The notes below the pieces were generated by a model. That model ran no database searches. It was given only the letters and a program-made list of their open reading frames with translations, and was not told where the DNA came from. DNA of 64,000 nt from Butyrivibrio sp. Its GTDB lineage: Bacteria > Bacillota > Clostridia > Lachnospirales > Lachnospiraceae. The position numbers were made by a program, and so were the translations under genes. The DNA lies in assembly GCF_017635265.1 (NCBI RefSeq), contig NZ_JAGBLU010000146.1, forward strand, positions 1-64,000, read 5' to 3'. Shown one piece after another: positions 8,250-16,714 of the stretch (position 1 is its first letter; the number at the start of each line of letters is the position of its first letter).

Positions 8250-9968
8250 GTGCTTTTAGCATTCTTTTCATGTTGGTCACTTCAGTTGATTTTAGGAATT
8301 ACCGTTAGAAATCCTCTAACGGTAGTTCTTTTTGCGTGTCTTTATTTATTAAATAAAAAATCTGCTATAACAGGAAAAAAAGTACTTCCTGTACTTATGG
8401 TTTCGACTGTATCATCAGCGATAATTTCATTTTTTTTAAAGACAAAAGTAACTGCCGGATTCGATAGTGCATTATTTAGATTAGGGTCAATGACCATACT
8501 TTTTGGCGGGCTTGTCTGTCTTTTTTATATTATCCTTAAGGTTATATTTTCTGCTGAATCTAAAGATGAAAAAACTAAGGCAATTTCTGATAATAAGTAT
8601 CTCGAAGCAATAAAAACAAAGTACTGTAACGTGTTCAATACTCCCTTGAAAGTGTTTTTGCTTTGCTTTTTTAGTTGTATGTTTTTCTGGCTTCCATACT
8701 TTCTTTATGAATTTCCTGGGATAATGACTGCAGACTCTTTAGTCCAATACGAGCAAATAGCAGGGCTTAGGCCATATTCCAATCATCATCCGATTGTTCA
8801 TACGCTTTTGATAAAACTTTTTTTTAATATTGGCTTTTTGGTAACAGGCAATGTCGTAAAGGCTATTAGCTTTTATACTGTTTTTCAGATGATTTTCTTT
8901 TCGATAAGTCTTTCCGTACTTGTTATGGAAATAAGGATTCTGTCAGGTAAAAAGAATCTGTTTTTAGAGATGATTGCAATTATATTTTTTGCGTTGGTTC
9001 CGTTTAATGCAGTATTTGCCGTCACTATTTGGAAGGACATTCCATTTGCTGCACTGACAATTCTTTTTGTGTGCATGATAATTGAACTGGTAAATGGGAG
9101 AGGCTCGTGGATTGGTTTTATAGTCTTGGGCGTTTTGTTTTCTTTGTTTAGATCTAACGCATGGATTGCATTTATTCTTTGGTCAGCAGTCTGTGTTTAT
9201 GCTTTCAGAAAAAATATAAAGATGGTGCTTGTTTCTGTTTTTACAGTACTTATCATCGTTAGCATAATAAAGGGACCTGTTTTTGACTTATTTGGTGTAG
9301 AAAGACCTGATTTTGTGGAATCTTTGTCTGTTCCTATTGCGCAGATTGCAAGGGTGCTTGTAAATGACAGAACACTTACCGCAAAGGAGCAGGAACTTGT
9401 TGATATGGTCATAGATACCACATATATTCATGAACTTTATGCTCCGGATTATGCAGATAATATTAAAGAACTTGTAAGAGCGGGAAACGTTAAATATCTT
9501 GAAGAGAATAAGTTTGAATACTTTAAGCTATGGGCTGGGCTAATGGTAAGATATTTTGGCGATTATGTCAGTGCCTGGATAGACCTTTTGGGCGGATATA
9601 TATATCCTGATTTTTCATATGCAGTTGGTGATATTGATGGAATCATGGGCAATGATTATGGTCTTGTCTGGATGCCTCAAATCGGTGGCAAGGTAGTAGT
9701 TAAGCTAAAAGAAATCGTTATTAAGCTTGGAGGATTTATTCCAATCTATGGGATGTTTTGGAGCATTGGAACCTACTCATGGATACTTTTTGCAACGCTC
9801 TTTGTGAGTATAAAGAAAAAAATTAAAGTACCGGAAATGTGGCTTTTACTCTTTATGCTGGGAACTCTTTTAATAGCTGCACCAAATCTGGAATTCAGAT
9901 ATGCATATTCATTGGCACTTGTGTGGCCGCTTTTAATCAGCCGTGCTAATTCTTCAAATCATGCTTGA
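8250..9968 (+). CDS. DUF6020-type polytopic membrane protein
   Basis: A 572-aa integral membrane protein with roughly 11-13 hydrophobic segments. The motif FPGIMTADSLVQYEQ followed by YSNHHPIVHTLL (~residues 155-190) is characteristic of the DUF6020 family, whose architecture resembles GT-C glycosyltransferases with the DxD/HHP part in the first outside loop. It may transfer a sugar from a lipid donor, but this is unproven. GTG start at 8250 directly follows the previous stop, with GGGGGA as RBS inside the decarboxylase gene, so the pair is probably coupled. Confidence 0.7.
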   Translation: MLLAFFSCWSLQLILGITVRNPLTVVLFACLYLLNKKSAITGKKVLPVLMVSTVSSAIISFFLKTKVTAGFDSALFRLGSMTILFGGLVCLFYIILKVIFSAESKDEKTKAISDNKYLEAIKTKYCNVFNTPLKVFLLCFFSCMFFWLPYFLYEFPGIMTADSLVQYEQIAGLRPYSNHHPIVHTLLIKLFFNIGFLVTGNVVKAISFYTVFQMIFFSISLSVLVMEIRILSGKKNLFLEMIAIIFFALVPFNAVFAVTIWKDIPFAALTILFVCMIIELVNGRGSWIGFIVLGVLFSLFRSNAWIAFILWSAVCVYAFRKNIKMVLVSVFTVLIIVSIIKGPVFDLFGVERPDFVESLSVPIAQIARVLVNDRTLTAKEQELVDMVIDTTYIHELYAPDYADNIKELVRAGNVKYLEENKFEYFKLWAGLMVRYFGDYVSAWIDLLGGYIYPDFSYAVGDIDGIMGNDYGLVWMPQIGGKVVVKLKEIVIKLGGFIPIYGMFWSIGTYSWILFATLFVSIKKKIKVPEMWLLLFMLGTLLIAAPNLEFRYAYSLALVWPLLISRANSSNHA

Positions 9969-10050
9969 TTCCACGGATTTTGTGTAGTATCATAACTTAA
10001 GTGCATATTTGTATACAATTATCCAATTAAACACATTGAGATCAGAAAAT

Positions 10051-10944
10051 ATGAATCAACAGATTAATGAGTTTGTAGAACATCTGAATAATGTTAAGAA
10101 AACCAGTAAAAATACCTGTCTTTCATATAAGAGAGATCTTGAGCGTATGGCTTCTTACATGCATGAGCAGGGTATTGATGAAGTCGGCGACATTACAGAG
10201 GATAAAATAGCTGACTATGCAAATAGTTTAAAGGATGAACATTTTGCCCCTGCATCCATAACCAGGCATTATACTTCCATGAAAGCCTTTTTCAGATATA
10301 TGGTTGAGAATGGGAATATAGAAGATAATCCTGCGGAAATATTAAAGAGTCCTCATGTTGAGAAAAATCCTCCTCGAATTCTTTCTACAGTTGAAATAGA
10401 AGGGCTTTTTGCTCAGAAATTTTCGGATGATGCTAAAGGGAAAAGAGATCGTGCTATTTTGGAACTTTTATATGCAACGGGATTAAAGGCTTCGGAAATG
10501 GTTAATCTCAAGCTTTCTGATGTGGATTTGGGAATAGGATGCCTGCGTCTTCCAAGGAGCAGTTCTGATCCAAGGCTCAGACTTATTCCCTATGGCAGAA
10601 AGGCAAAAACAGCTTTACATGACTATCTTTTAGATGCAAGAAAAGAGCTTCTGGGAAATCTGAAGGACGAGGGGTATGTTTTTGTCAATTGCAATGGAAC
10701 ATCCATCAGCAGGCAGGGACTATGGAAACTAATTAAAACATACGTCAGAAAAGCCGGTGTTGATTCTGATATTACACTCTTTACGTTACGGCATTCTTTT
10801 GCAGCACATTTGGTAGAAAATGGAGCGGACATTAGTTCTGTTCAGGAGCTAATGGGATATGCAGACAGCAATACTATTTCACAGTATATTTCCAAAGATG
10901 AACAAGTTAATGACCCATATGAATGGGCTAGAATAAGAAATTGA
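10051..10944 (+). CDS. XerC/XerD-like tyrosine recombinase with degenerate catalytic residues
   Basis: About 297 aa with an N-terminal SAM-like core-binding domain (~1-90) and a C-terminal integrase fold. Aligned by eye with XerD, the catalytic set R-K-H-R-H-Y reads: Arg I is Lys (ATGLKASEM), the beta-hairpin GKGNK region is SSSDPRL, His I is Phe (FTLRHSF), Arg II is kept, His II is Tyr (MGYADSNT), and the nucleophilic Tyr is kept (ISQYIS). It is full-length otherwise, and strand cleavage is doubtful. ATG 10051 was preferred over an upstream TTG; the Shine-Dalgarno is weak in either case. No att-like repeats or mobile cargo were seen next to it. Confidence 0.8.
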   Translation: MNQQINEFVEHLNNVKKTSKNTCLSYKRDLERMASYMHEQGIDEVGDITEDKIADYANSLKDEHFAPASITRHYTSMKAFFRYMVENGNIEDNPAEILKSPHVEKNPPRILSTVEIEGLFAQKFSDDAKGKRDRAILELLYATGLKASEMVNLKLSDVDLGIGCLRLPRSSSDPRLRLIPYGRKAKTALHDYLLDARKELLGNLKDEGYVFVNCNGTSISRQGLWKLIKTYVRKAGVDSDITLFTLRHSFAAHLVENGADISSVQELMGYADSNTISQYISKDEQVNDPYEWARIRN

Positions 10945-10969
10945 TTAAGTGTTAATGAAGGAGAAAAAA

Positions 10970-12280
10970 ATGGCAGCAAGTAAAGTTCAGACAAAAAAGT
11001 ATTCTGAAATGAGCAAGCAGGAGCTTGAGCAGGAAAGAGCAAGGCTTAAAACAGAGTATAAAAAGTTTCAGGATATGGGACTTAATCTGAATATGTCCAG
11101 AGGAAAGCCATGCAGAGAGCAGTTGGATCTTTCTATGGGAATGATGGATGCTCTTAATTCTGATGCGGATCTTTCTTGTGAAGACGGAACAGACTGCCGT
11201 AATTACGGTGTTTTGGATGGCATACATGAGGCTAAGGTTCTTATCGGAGCAATGATGGAGAATAAGCCTGAAAATATTATCATCTATGGTAATTCTTCTC
11301 TTAATGTTATGTATGATACAGTTTCAAGAGCATATACACACGGTATTATGGGAAATACTCCGTGGTGTAAGCTTGATAAGGTAAAGTTCCTTTGTCCTGT
11401 TCCCGGGTATGACAGACATTTTGCCATTACTGAGTATTTTGGAATTGAGATGATTCCTGTTCAGATGACTCCGACAGGTCCTGATATGGATGAAGTAGAA
11501 AGACTTGTAAAGGATGATGAGTCCATTAAAGGTATATGGTGTGTTCCTAAATATTCAAACCCACAGGGATATTCTTATTCTGATGAGACTGTAAGAAGAT
11601 TTGCACGTCTCCGCCCTGCAGCAAGAGATTTCCGTATTTTCTGGGACAATGCCTATGGAGTACATCATTTATATGACGGAAGCCAGGATTATCTTATTGA
11701 GATACTTGAAGAGTGTAAGAAGGCAGGAAGTCCGGACCTTGTATATAAGTTCTCATCAACTTCAAAGATTACATTCCCCGGAAGTGGAATAGCAGCAATT
11801 GCAACCTCGCTCAATAACCTTGAAGAGATTAAAGCTCAGCTGACATACCAGACAATCGGTCATGACAAGGTTAACCAGTTAAGACATGTTCGCTTCTTTG
11901 GTGATATAGCCGGAATCAAGGCACATATGAAAAAACATGCTGCAATCATAAGACCAAAGTTTGAAGCAGTAATTGAAGCTTTGGAGAGAGATTTGGAGCC
12001 TGTGGGAATAGGTTCATGGACAAATCCAAAGGGCGGATATTTTATCAGCTTTGATGCTCCTGATGGATGTGCCAAGGCTATTGTAGACAGGGCGAAAAAA
12101 GCCGGTGTAACGATGACAAAGGCAGGAGCAACTTATCCATACGGAAAGGATCCTCACGACAGCAATATCCGTATTGCACCTACATTCCCGTCACTTGCAG
12201 ATTTGAAGCTTGCAATGAGCGTATTCACAGTTTGTGTCCGTATCGTTGCAATCGATAAGCTTCTTAAAGAAATGGCATAA
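10970..12280 (+). CDS. Aspartate aminotransferase, class Ic (MocR-like domain family)
   Basis: About 436 aa, PLP-dependent fold type I. The N-terminal signature NMSRGKPCREQLDLS, the AYGVHHLYD block and the PLP Lys in FSSTSKITFPGSG fit the Asp_aminotransf/Aminotran_MocR family, whose members interconvert aspartate and oxaloacetate. It lacks the DNA-binding domain of true MocR regulators. ATG 10970 was chosen because GAAGGAG lies 7 bases upstream. Genes on either side are functionally unrelated, so amino-acid supply is the safest role. Confidence 0.88.
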   Translation: MAASKVQTKKYSEMSKQELEQERARLKTEYKKFQDMGLNLNMSRGKPCREQLDLSMGMMDALNSDADLSCEDGTDCRNYGVLDGIHEAKVLIGAMMENKPENIIIYGNSSLNVMYDTVSRAYTHGIMGNTPWCKLDKVKFLCPVPGYDRHFAITEYFGIEMIPVQMTPTGPDMDEVERLVKDDESIKGIWCVPKYSNPQGYSYSDETVRRFARLRPAARDFRIFWDNAYGVHHLYDGSQDYLIEILEECKKAGSPDLVYKFSSTSKITFPGSGIAAIATSLNNLEEIKAQLTYQTIGHDKVNQLRHVRFFGDIAGIKAHMKKHAAIIRPKFEAVIEALERDLEPVGIGSWTNPKGGYFISFDAPDGCAKAIVDRAKKAGVTMTKAGATYPYGKDPHDSNIRIAPTFPSLADLKLAMSVFTVCVRIVAIDKLLKEMA

Positions 12281-12290
12281 AGATCATAAA

Positions 12291-12340
12291 AAAAGAGCTT
12301 TGACTTGTTTTTTATCTTGAACAAGTCAAAGCTCTTTTTA
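12291..12340. terminator. Bidirectional terminator between aminotransferase and DAHP synthase
   Basis: An 18-bp perfect stem (12291-12308 with 12321-12338, containing GAGCTTTGACTTG) with A-tract and T-tract flanks serves both convergent genes. Confidence 0.92.
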
Positions 12341-12390
12341 TTTGTAGCAGATAATTTTACGATGTATCTTTGAATCATCAGGGCTTGTTA

Positions 12391-13419
12391 TCAGGCAAGC
12401 TCAGCTATTTCAAGGAGAAGTCTTTCTGTATCAGGCCAGCCAAGGCATGGATCTGTAATGGATTTTCCGTAGATTCCATCGCCGATTTTCTGGTTTCCTT
12501 CTTCTATATAGCTTTCAATCATGACACCCTTAACAAGATTTTTGATGTCGGAATTAAGATTTCTTGAGTGAAGAACTTCTTTCACAATTCTAATCTGTTC
12601 TTTGTACTGTTTGTTTGAGTTGTTGTGATTAGCATCAATAATAGCGGCAGGATTAACAATTTCACGCTGTTCATAGAGTTTAAGTAAAAGGCTTAAGTCT
12701 TCATAGTGATAGTTAGGAAGTGACTGACCATGCTTGTTGCTTGAACCGCGAAGCACACAGTGAGCAAGCGGATTACCGTTGGTAGTTACTTCATATCCTC
12801 TGTAGACAAAAGAATGTGACTGCTGAGCTGCATATACTGAGTTAAGCATTACGCTGAATGTGCCACTGGTTGGATTCTTCATTCCGGCAGGAACATCAAA
12901 TCCGCTGGCTGTCATACGGTGCTCCTGATCTTCAACAGAACGGGCTCCGATGGCAACATAAGAGAGTATGTCGGCTACATAACCCCAGTTTTCGGGATAG
13001 AGCATTTCATCAGCTGCAGTTAAACCGGATTCTTCAATAGCCTTGATCTGCATGTGCCTCATGGCTATAAGACCTGCATGGAAATCGGTTTTGCCTTCGG
13101 GATCCGGCTGAGAAGTGATTCCCTTGTAGCCTTCACCTGTGGTACGGGGCTTGTTTGTGTAGATTCTAGGTATGAGAATCAGCTTATCCTTTACCTTTTC
13201 ATTAACCTTACCAAGTCTTGTTACGTAGTCACAAACAGCATCCTCATTGTCTGCTGAACAAGGTCCGACAATGACAAGGAACTTATCGCTTTTTCCTGTG
13301 AAAACATCAGCAATCTGCTGATCACGTTCTTTCTTTAACTTTGCAAGTTCTTTTGTTAATGGAAACTCATCCCTGATCTCGTCAGGCGTAGGGAGTTTCT
13401 GAATGTATTCAAAAGACAT
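12391..13419 (-). CDS. aroF: 3-deoxy-7-phosphoheptulonate (DAHP) synthase, class I AroG/AroF type
   Basis: First step of the shikimate pathway, joining phosphoenolpyruvate and erythrose 4-phosphate. At 342 aa it has normal length, with the class I blocks VGPCSADN, PRTTGEGYKG, NPTSGTFSVM and the metal-binding DANHNNSNKQ (canonical DxSHxNSxK; here an Asn replaces the Ser, while the His is kept). The N-terminal extension needed for aromatic feedback is present, but the effector cannot be read off. A promoter lies at 13462-13490 on the same strand. Confidence 0.95.
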   Translation of the reverse strand: MSFEYIQKLPTPDEIRDEFPLTKELAKLKKERDQQIADVFTGKSDKFLVIVGPCSADNEDAVCDYVTRLGKVNEKVKDKLILIPRIYTNKPRTTGEGYKGITSQPDPEGKTDFHAGLIAMRHMQIKAIEESGLTAADEMLYPENWGYVADILSYVAIGARSVEDQEHRMTASGFDVPAGMKNPTSGTFSVMLNSVYAAQQSHSFVYRGYEVTTNGNPLAHCVLRGSSNKHGQSLPNYHYEDLSLLLKLYEQREIVNPAAIIDANHNNSNKQYKEQIRIVKEVLHSRNLNSDIKNLVKGVMIESYIEEGNQKIGDGIYGKSITDPCLGWPDTERLLLEIAELA

Positions 13420-13461
13420 TTATAATTCCTCCATCTAAGCTTTTTCAATCACGCATGACAT

Positions 13462-13490
13462 ACTATATCACTTTAAACTGTAAAAGTAAA
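13462..13490 (-). promoter_or_regulatory. Sigma-A promoter of the DAHP synthase gene
   Basis: Read on the minus strand: -35 TTTACT (13485-13490), 17-base spacer, -10 TATAGT (13462-13467), about 40 bases before the start codon. Confidence 0.55.
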
Positions 13491-13516
13491 CTGATTTTTC
13501 CTATTTTTATGCGCTT

Positions 13517-15391
13517 TTACATTATATCATCTTCGCTAACTCCGTAGAGCCTTCGTATTTTTTCATTAATTTCCCTAATGCCCATTGCACGGTCGGTGGT
13601 ATTTTCTGATATTTCATATGCAAGTTCTTCTATACTTTTCATTGTAGCTTCATTGCTGTATGCAATGGGGAGCTTTTCTATGGCGGACCTTAGTACTTTC
13701 ATGTTTCTAAAGGTGTTTCTGTAGTAAAAAGCCATTACGTCAGAATTTAATATAGCCATAATATATAAAGCAGAATAGCCCGGTACTTTAGGAATAAGAA
13801 TATTTGCGCTGTTTAGTGAAAGAGTTCCTTTGGTATCATATGAAAACACCGGCTCATTCGCAATAAATCTGTAAAAGAGTTTTTCTTTTGCCCGATAAAC
13901 AGAAATAGGAGCAACCTGTTGAAATTTTTCCGGAGTAAACTGTATATAGTTTTTGGGAGTGTTACAGTAATACTTATTGATATCTGAGCCTTTCAGAATT
14001 TCTTCATATCCGGAAAGCTTTTTATCAGATAAGAATTCTTTGTTTGATCCCGTTACGATCCCTAAGGCAAAATCTGCCTGATCCTTTAATGTAAAATGAG
14101 AAACCGACAGAATTTTCTCTGTTATTTTGTATGCTTCATTGCCTGAAAGAATATGAAAACTTTTTTCGTTTATTCTCTCAGAAGATGCCTCATAAGATGA
14201 ACAGAGATTCAGCTCTTCTCCGGCAGTTTTTTTGAAGTGCCTGACCACTATTTTTGATGTGGTTTTCCCAGTGATTTTAAGTATAATGCAGGGACACTGC
14301 ACGTTGTCGAATATTTCTCCCAGATAAATAATTGCAGATATGTGCGCATTTTTTTCTATGACATGACGTATTTTCTGATGATATTCGGCGCCCAGAAGAG
14401 TCTCCGGCAAAAGAAAAATCACGGAGCCCTCTGAATGCATATTTTTTATTGCTTTTTCGATGAAAAGATCAAAGGATTCCGGTTTGCCGGAACCTATGGC
14501 GCATTCATATTTTTCTTTTAAGGTTGTGAGCTTATCTTTTGAAAAAATACTGCCCCAGGGAGGATTTCCGATTATGTAATCGGTTTTGCAATAAATTTCA
14601 TTCCCTAATAGATAATCCGCGGTAATAATGTTATCGGTTATGGTTTTAAGTTGTTTCCGGGTACTGACTTTATATTTTAAAGCGATGTTGATTCTTGCAA
14701 TTTTTACCGCCATCTCATCTATGTCAAGGCCATGAATAAACTCAAGCGGGTAAGAATCCGGAAGCCTTAAAAGAAAGTTCCCTGTTCCGCAAGCCGGATC
14801 ACAGATGCTTTTTTTTTCATCAGGAAGGAAGCTAAGCAAAAGATCTACAGCAAAGAATGGAGTGTAGTATGATCCTGTTGCTTTTTTATCCTGAAGGCGT
14901 CTGAGGGATATGTATATAAATCCAAGTGTGTCTTCAGAAGAAATGAATATTAAAGGAAATTCAGAAAAATCGTATGCATGATCACAGGTGTTATTGTTGG
15001 TTATTGAAAGCGCATTTACTACAAATGCAGGGAGAGACAGCTGTGTCATGAAGCTTTTGGCATAATAGTCAATAACTTCATCTATCGGAATATTTTTGCC
15101 TTTGGCAAACTCCAATAATCGGATTATTGTTTTCATGTTTGGTGAAGCAGAAGATATATATTTTCTGGGAATATAATTAGAACTGTTTTTACTCTTATTC
15201 CTACGGGAAGTCAGCTTATGTGTTTTTTCAATATCATTGGTGATACGTTTTACTTCTTCAAAAGATACATATTTTTTGTATTCATCGTCTTTAAGGCAGA
15301 TTTTACCAAGCCTGATCCAGTTTCTTACTGTGGCTTGAGATATATTAAAGTATTCACTTACTTCTCTTATTGTCATGTTTTCTTTACCCAT
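13517..15391 (-). CDS. HTH-fused N6-adenine DNA methyltransferase, solitary
   Basis: A 624-aa protein. Residues ~5-50 are a MerR/excisionase-type helix-turn-helix (TIREVSEYFNISQATVRNWI). A basic linker follows. Residues ~170-370 are the N6-adenine methylase: SAM motif I DPACGTGNFLL and catalytic motif IV NPPWG. Residues ~420-600 resemble a TaqI-like target-recognition domain ending in a coiled helix. No PD-(D/E)xK nuclease motif is visible in it and no restriction gene is adjacent, so it is probably a solitary methylase. Start is uncertain: ATG 15391 has no Shine-Dalgarno, and ATG 15376 (MTIREV) is the alternative. Confidence 0.85.
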   Translation of the reverse strand: MGKENMTIREVSEYFNISQATVRNWIRLGKICLKDDEYKKYVSFEEVKRITNDIEKTHKLTSRRNKSKNSSNYIPRKYISSASPNMKTIIRLLEFAKGKNIPIDEVIDYYAKSFMTQLSLPAFVVNALSITNNNTCDHAYDFSEFPLIFISSEDTLGFIYISLRRLQDKKATGSYYTPFFAVDLLLSFLPDEKKSICDPACGTGNFLLRLPDSYPLEFIHGLDIDEMAVKIARINIALKYKVSTRKQLKTITDNIITADYLLGNEIYCKTDYIIGNPPWGSIFSKDKLTTLKEKYECAIGSGKPESFDLFIEKAIKNMHSEGSVIFLLPETLLGAEYHQKIRHVIEKNAHISAIIYLGEIFDNVQCPCIILKITGKTTSKIVVRHFKKTAGEELNLCSSYEASSERINEKSFHILSGNEAYKITEKILSVSHFTLKDQADFALGIVTGSNKEFLSDKKLSGYEEILKGSDINKYYCNTPKNYIQFTPEKFQQVAPISVYRAKEKLFYRFIANEPVFSYDTKGTLSLNSANILIPKVPGYSALYIMAILNSDVMAFYYRNTFRNMKVLRSAIEKLPIAYSNEATMKSIEELAYEISENTTDRAMGIREINEKIRRLYGVSEDDIM

Positions 15392-15473
15392 GAGGACATT
15401 ATCGAAGAATTTAGGCTCTTTTGCAATAGTTTGAAAGTAGTAAAATCATGGAATATAATCTTAAGTGTATAAA

Positions 15474-15503
15474 TTGATAGCGGAGAATAATAAAATCTAT
15501 ATT
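15474..15503 (+). promoter_or_regulatory. Promoter of the cation diffusion facilitator gene
   Basis: TTGATA (15474-15479), 18-base spacer, TATATT (15498-15503), placed 20 bases before the ATG and its CAGGGAGGA ribosome binding site. Confidence 0.55.
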
Positions 15504-15523
15504 ACATTATCAGGGAGGAATTC

Positions 15524-16630
15524 ATGGATAGAACAAAAAAGATAGTGCAGACCAGTATAGTCGGAATTATAGCAAATGTTTTTTTGGCAATTTTTAAAGC
15601 TTTTGTAGGAATAATATCTAATTCAATTGCCATAACTATGGATGCTGTAAATAATCTAAGTGATGCACTTTCATCACTTATTACCATAATTGGGGCATGG
15701 TTATCTGCAAAAGAGCCTGATAAAGAACACCCATATGGCTATGGCAGAATAGAGTATCTTTCTACTATGGTCATTGGAGTGATCATTCTCTATGCGGGAA
15801 TAACATCTCTTATAGAATCGGTTCAAAAAATCATTAATCCGGACAAGCCTGATTACGGCACAGCTTCGCTTGTAATAGTAACTGCTGCCATAATAGTAAA
15901 GATACTTTTAGGGCTTTATACCAAGAAGTCAGGAGAAAAGCTGGAATCAGATTCCCTTGTTGCATCGGGGAAAGATGCATTAAATGATTCTATTATTTCG
16001 GCATCAACCCTTTTGGCTGCGATTATCTTTATAACCACGGGATTTAGTATTGAAGCCTTTGTTGGAATAGTAATAGCATTTATGATTATAAAAACCGGAT
16101 TTGAAACTTTGAAAGAGACTATAGGAGAGATACTTGGAGCAAGGATTTCAACTGATATCTCAAGGTCTGTTAAAAACTCCATAAATTCTTTTCCGGAGGT
16201 TAATGGTGTATATGACCTTCTCATTCATGACTATGGCAATCAAAAGCTTGTTGGTTCAGCCCATATTGAGATTCCGGATGATATAACTGTTCCTCAGATA
16301 GATAAACTTGAAAGAAAGATTGCAAGTAAAGTCCTTAGTGACACGGGGATTTATATTTCAGGTATTTCAATATATTCTCTGAATACCAGCAGCGAAAAGG
16401 CAACAGAGATACGAACGAATGTAAATGAGATTATAAAGGATTATCCCAATGCGCTGCAGATGCACGGATTGTATCTGGATGAAGAGGAAAAGAAGATTAC
16501 TTTTGATCTTGTAGTTTCTTTTAAAGAAAAGGATAAGAAAGGTCTTATAAGTCAGGTAAAAGAAAAAGTAGAAAAGCTGTATCCGGGCTATGATGCACAG
16601 ATAGCTCTTGACTACGATTTTTCCGATTAA
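15524..16630 (+). CDS. Cation diffusion facilitator (CDF) metal efflux transporter
   Basis: A 368-aa inner-membrane divalent-metal/proton antiporter. Six membrane spans lie in residues ~10-215. Metal-site motifs are TM2 DAVNNLSD (Asp40, Asn44, Asp47) and TM5 KDALNDS; the conserved cytosolic loop HPYGYGRIEYLS is present. The C-terminal part (~215-368) holds the ferredoxin-like dimer domain plus an extra ~80 residues, longer than YiiP. The Asn in the TM2 site is a common alternative, so Zn versus Mn/Fe preference cannot be decided. RBS is GGGAGGA. Confidence 0.92.
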   Translation: MDRTKKIVQTSIVGIIANVFLAIFKAFVGIISNSIAITMDAVNNLSDALSSLITIIGAWLSAKEPDKEHPYGYGRIEYLSTMVIGVIILYAGITSLIESVQKIINPDKPDYGTASLVIVTAAIIVKILLGLYTKKSGEKLESDSLVASGKDALNDSIISASTLLAAIIFITTGFSIEAFVGIVIAFMIIKTGFETLKETIGEILGARISTDISRSVKNSINSFPEVNGVYDLLIHDYGNQKLVGSAHIEIPDDITVPQIDKLERKIASKVLSDTGIYISGISIYSLNTSSEKATEIRTNVNEIIKDYPNALQMHGLYLDEEEKKITFDLVVSFKEKDKKGLISQVKEKVEKLYPGYDAQIALDYDFSD

Positions 16631-16638
16631 TGAATAAA

Positions 16639-16690
16639 ACCGGCCAATGAAACTGTTTTGATAACAGCCTGTGGCCGGCTTTTTAATATC
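16639..16690. terminator. Bidirectional terminator between CDF and EAL genes
   Basis: Stem CCGGCCA/TGGCCGG (16640-16646/16672-16678) with an inner CTGTT/AACAG hairpin and T tracts on both sides. A second inverted repeat, ATAGGAAA/TTTCCTAT, follows at 16691-16710 and may help the minus-strand gene. Confidence 0.85.
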
Positions 16691-16714
16691 ATAGGAAATT
16701 GCTTTCCTATGGTA

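Noticed and set aside
10001..10050. Upstream TTG start for the Xer-like gene (and similarly 6945 for lysA, 37633 for the MalT-like regulator, 40420 for the permease)
   Set aside because: The upstream starts lack a spaced Shine-Dalgarno or overlap the ribosome binding site or promoter of the better start.
13517..15391. Complete restriction-modification system
   Set aside because: No nuclease motif was seen in the protein and no restriction gene lies on either side.
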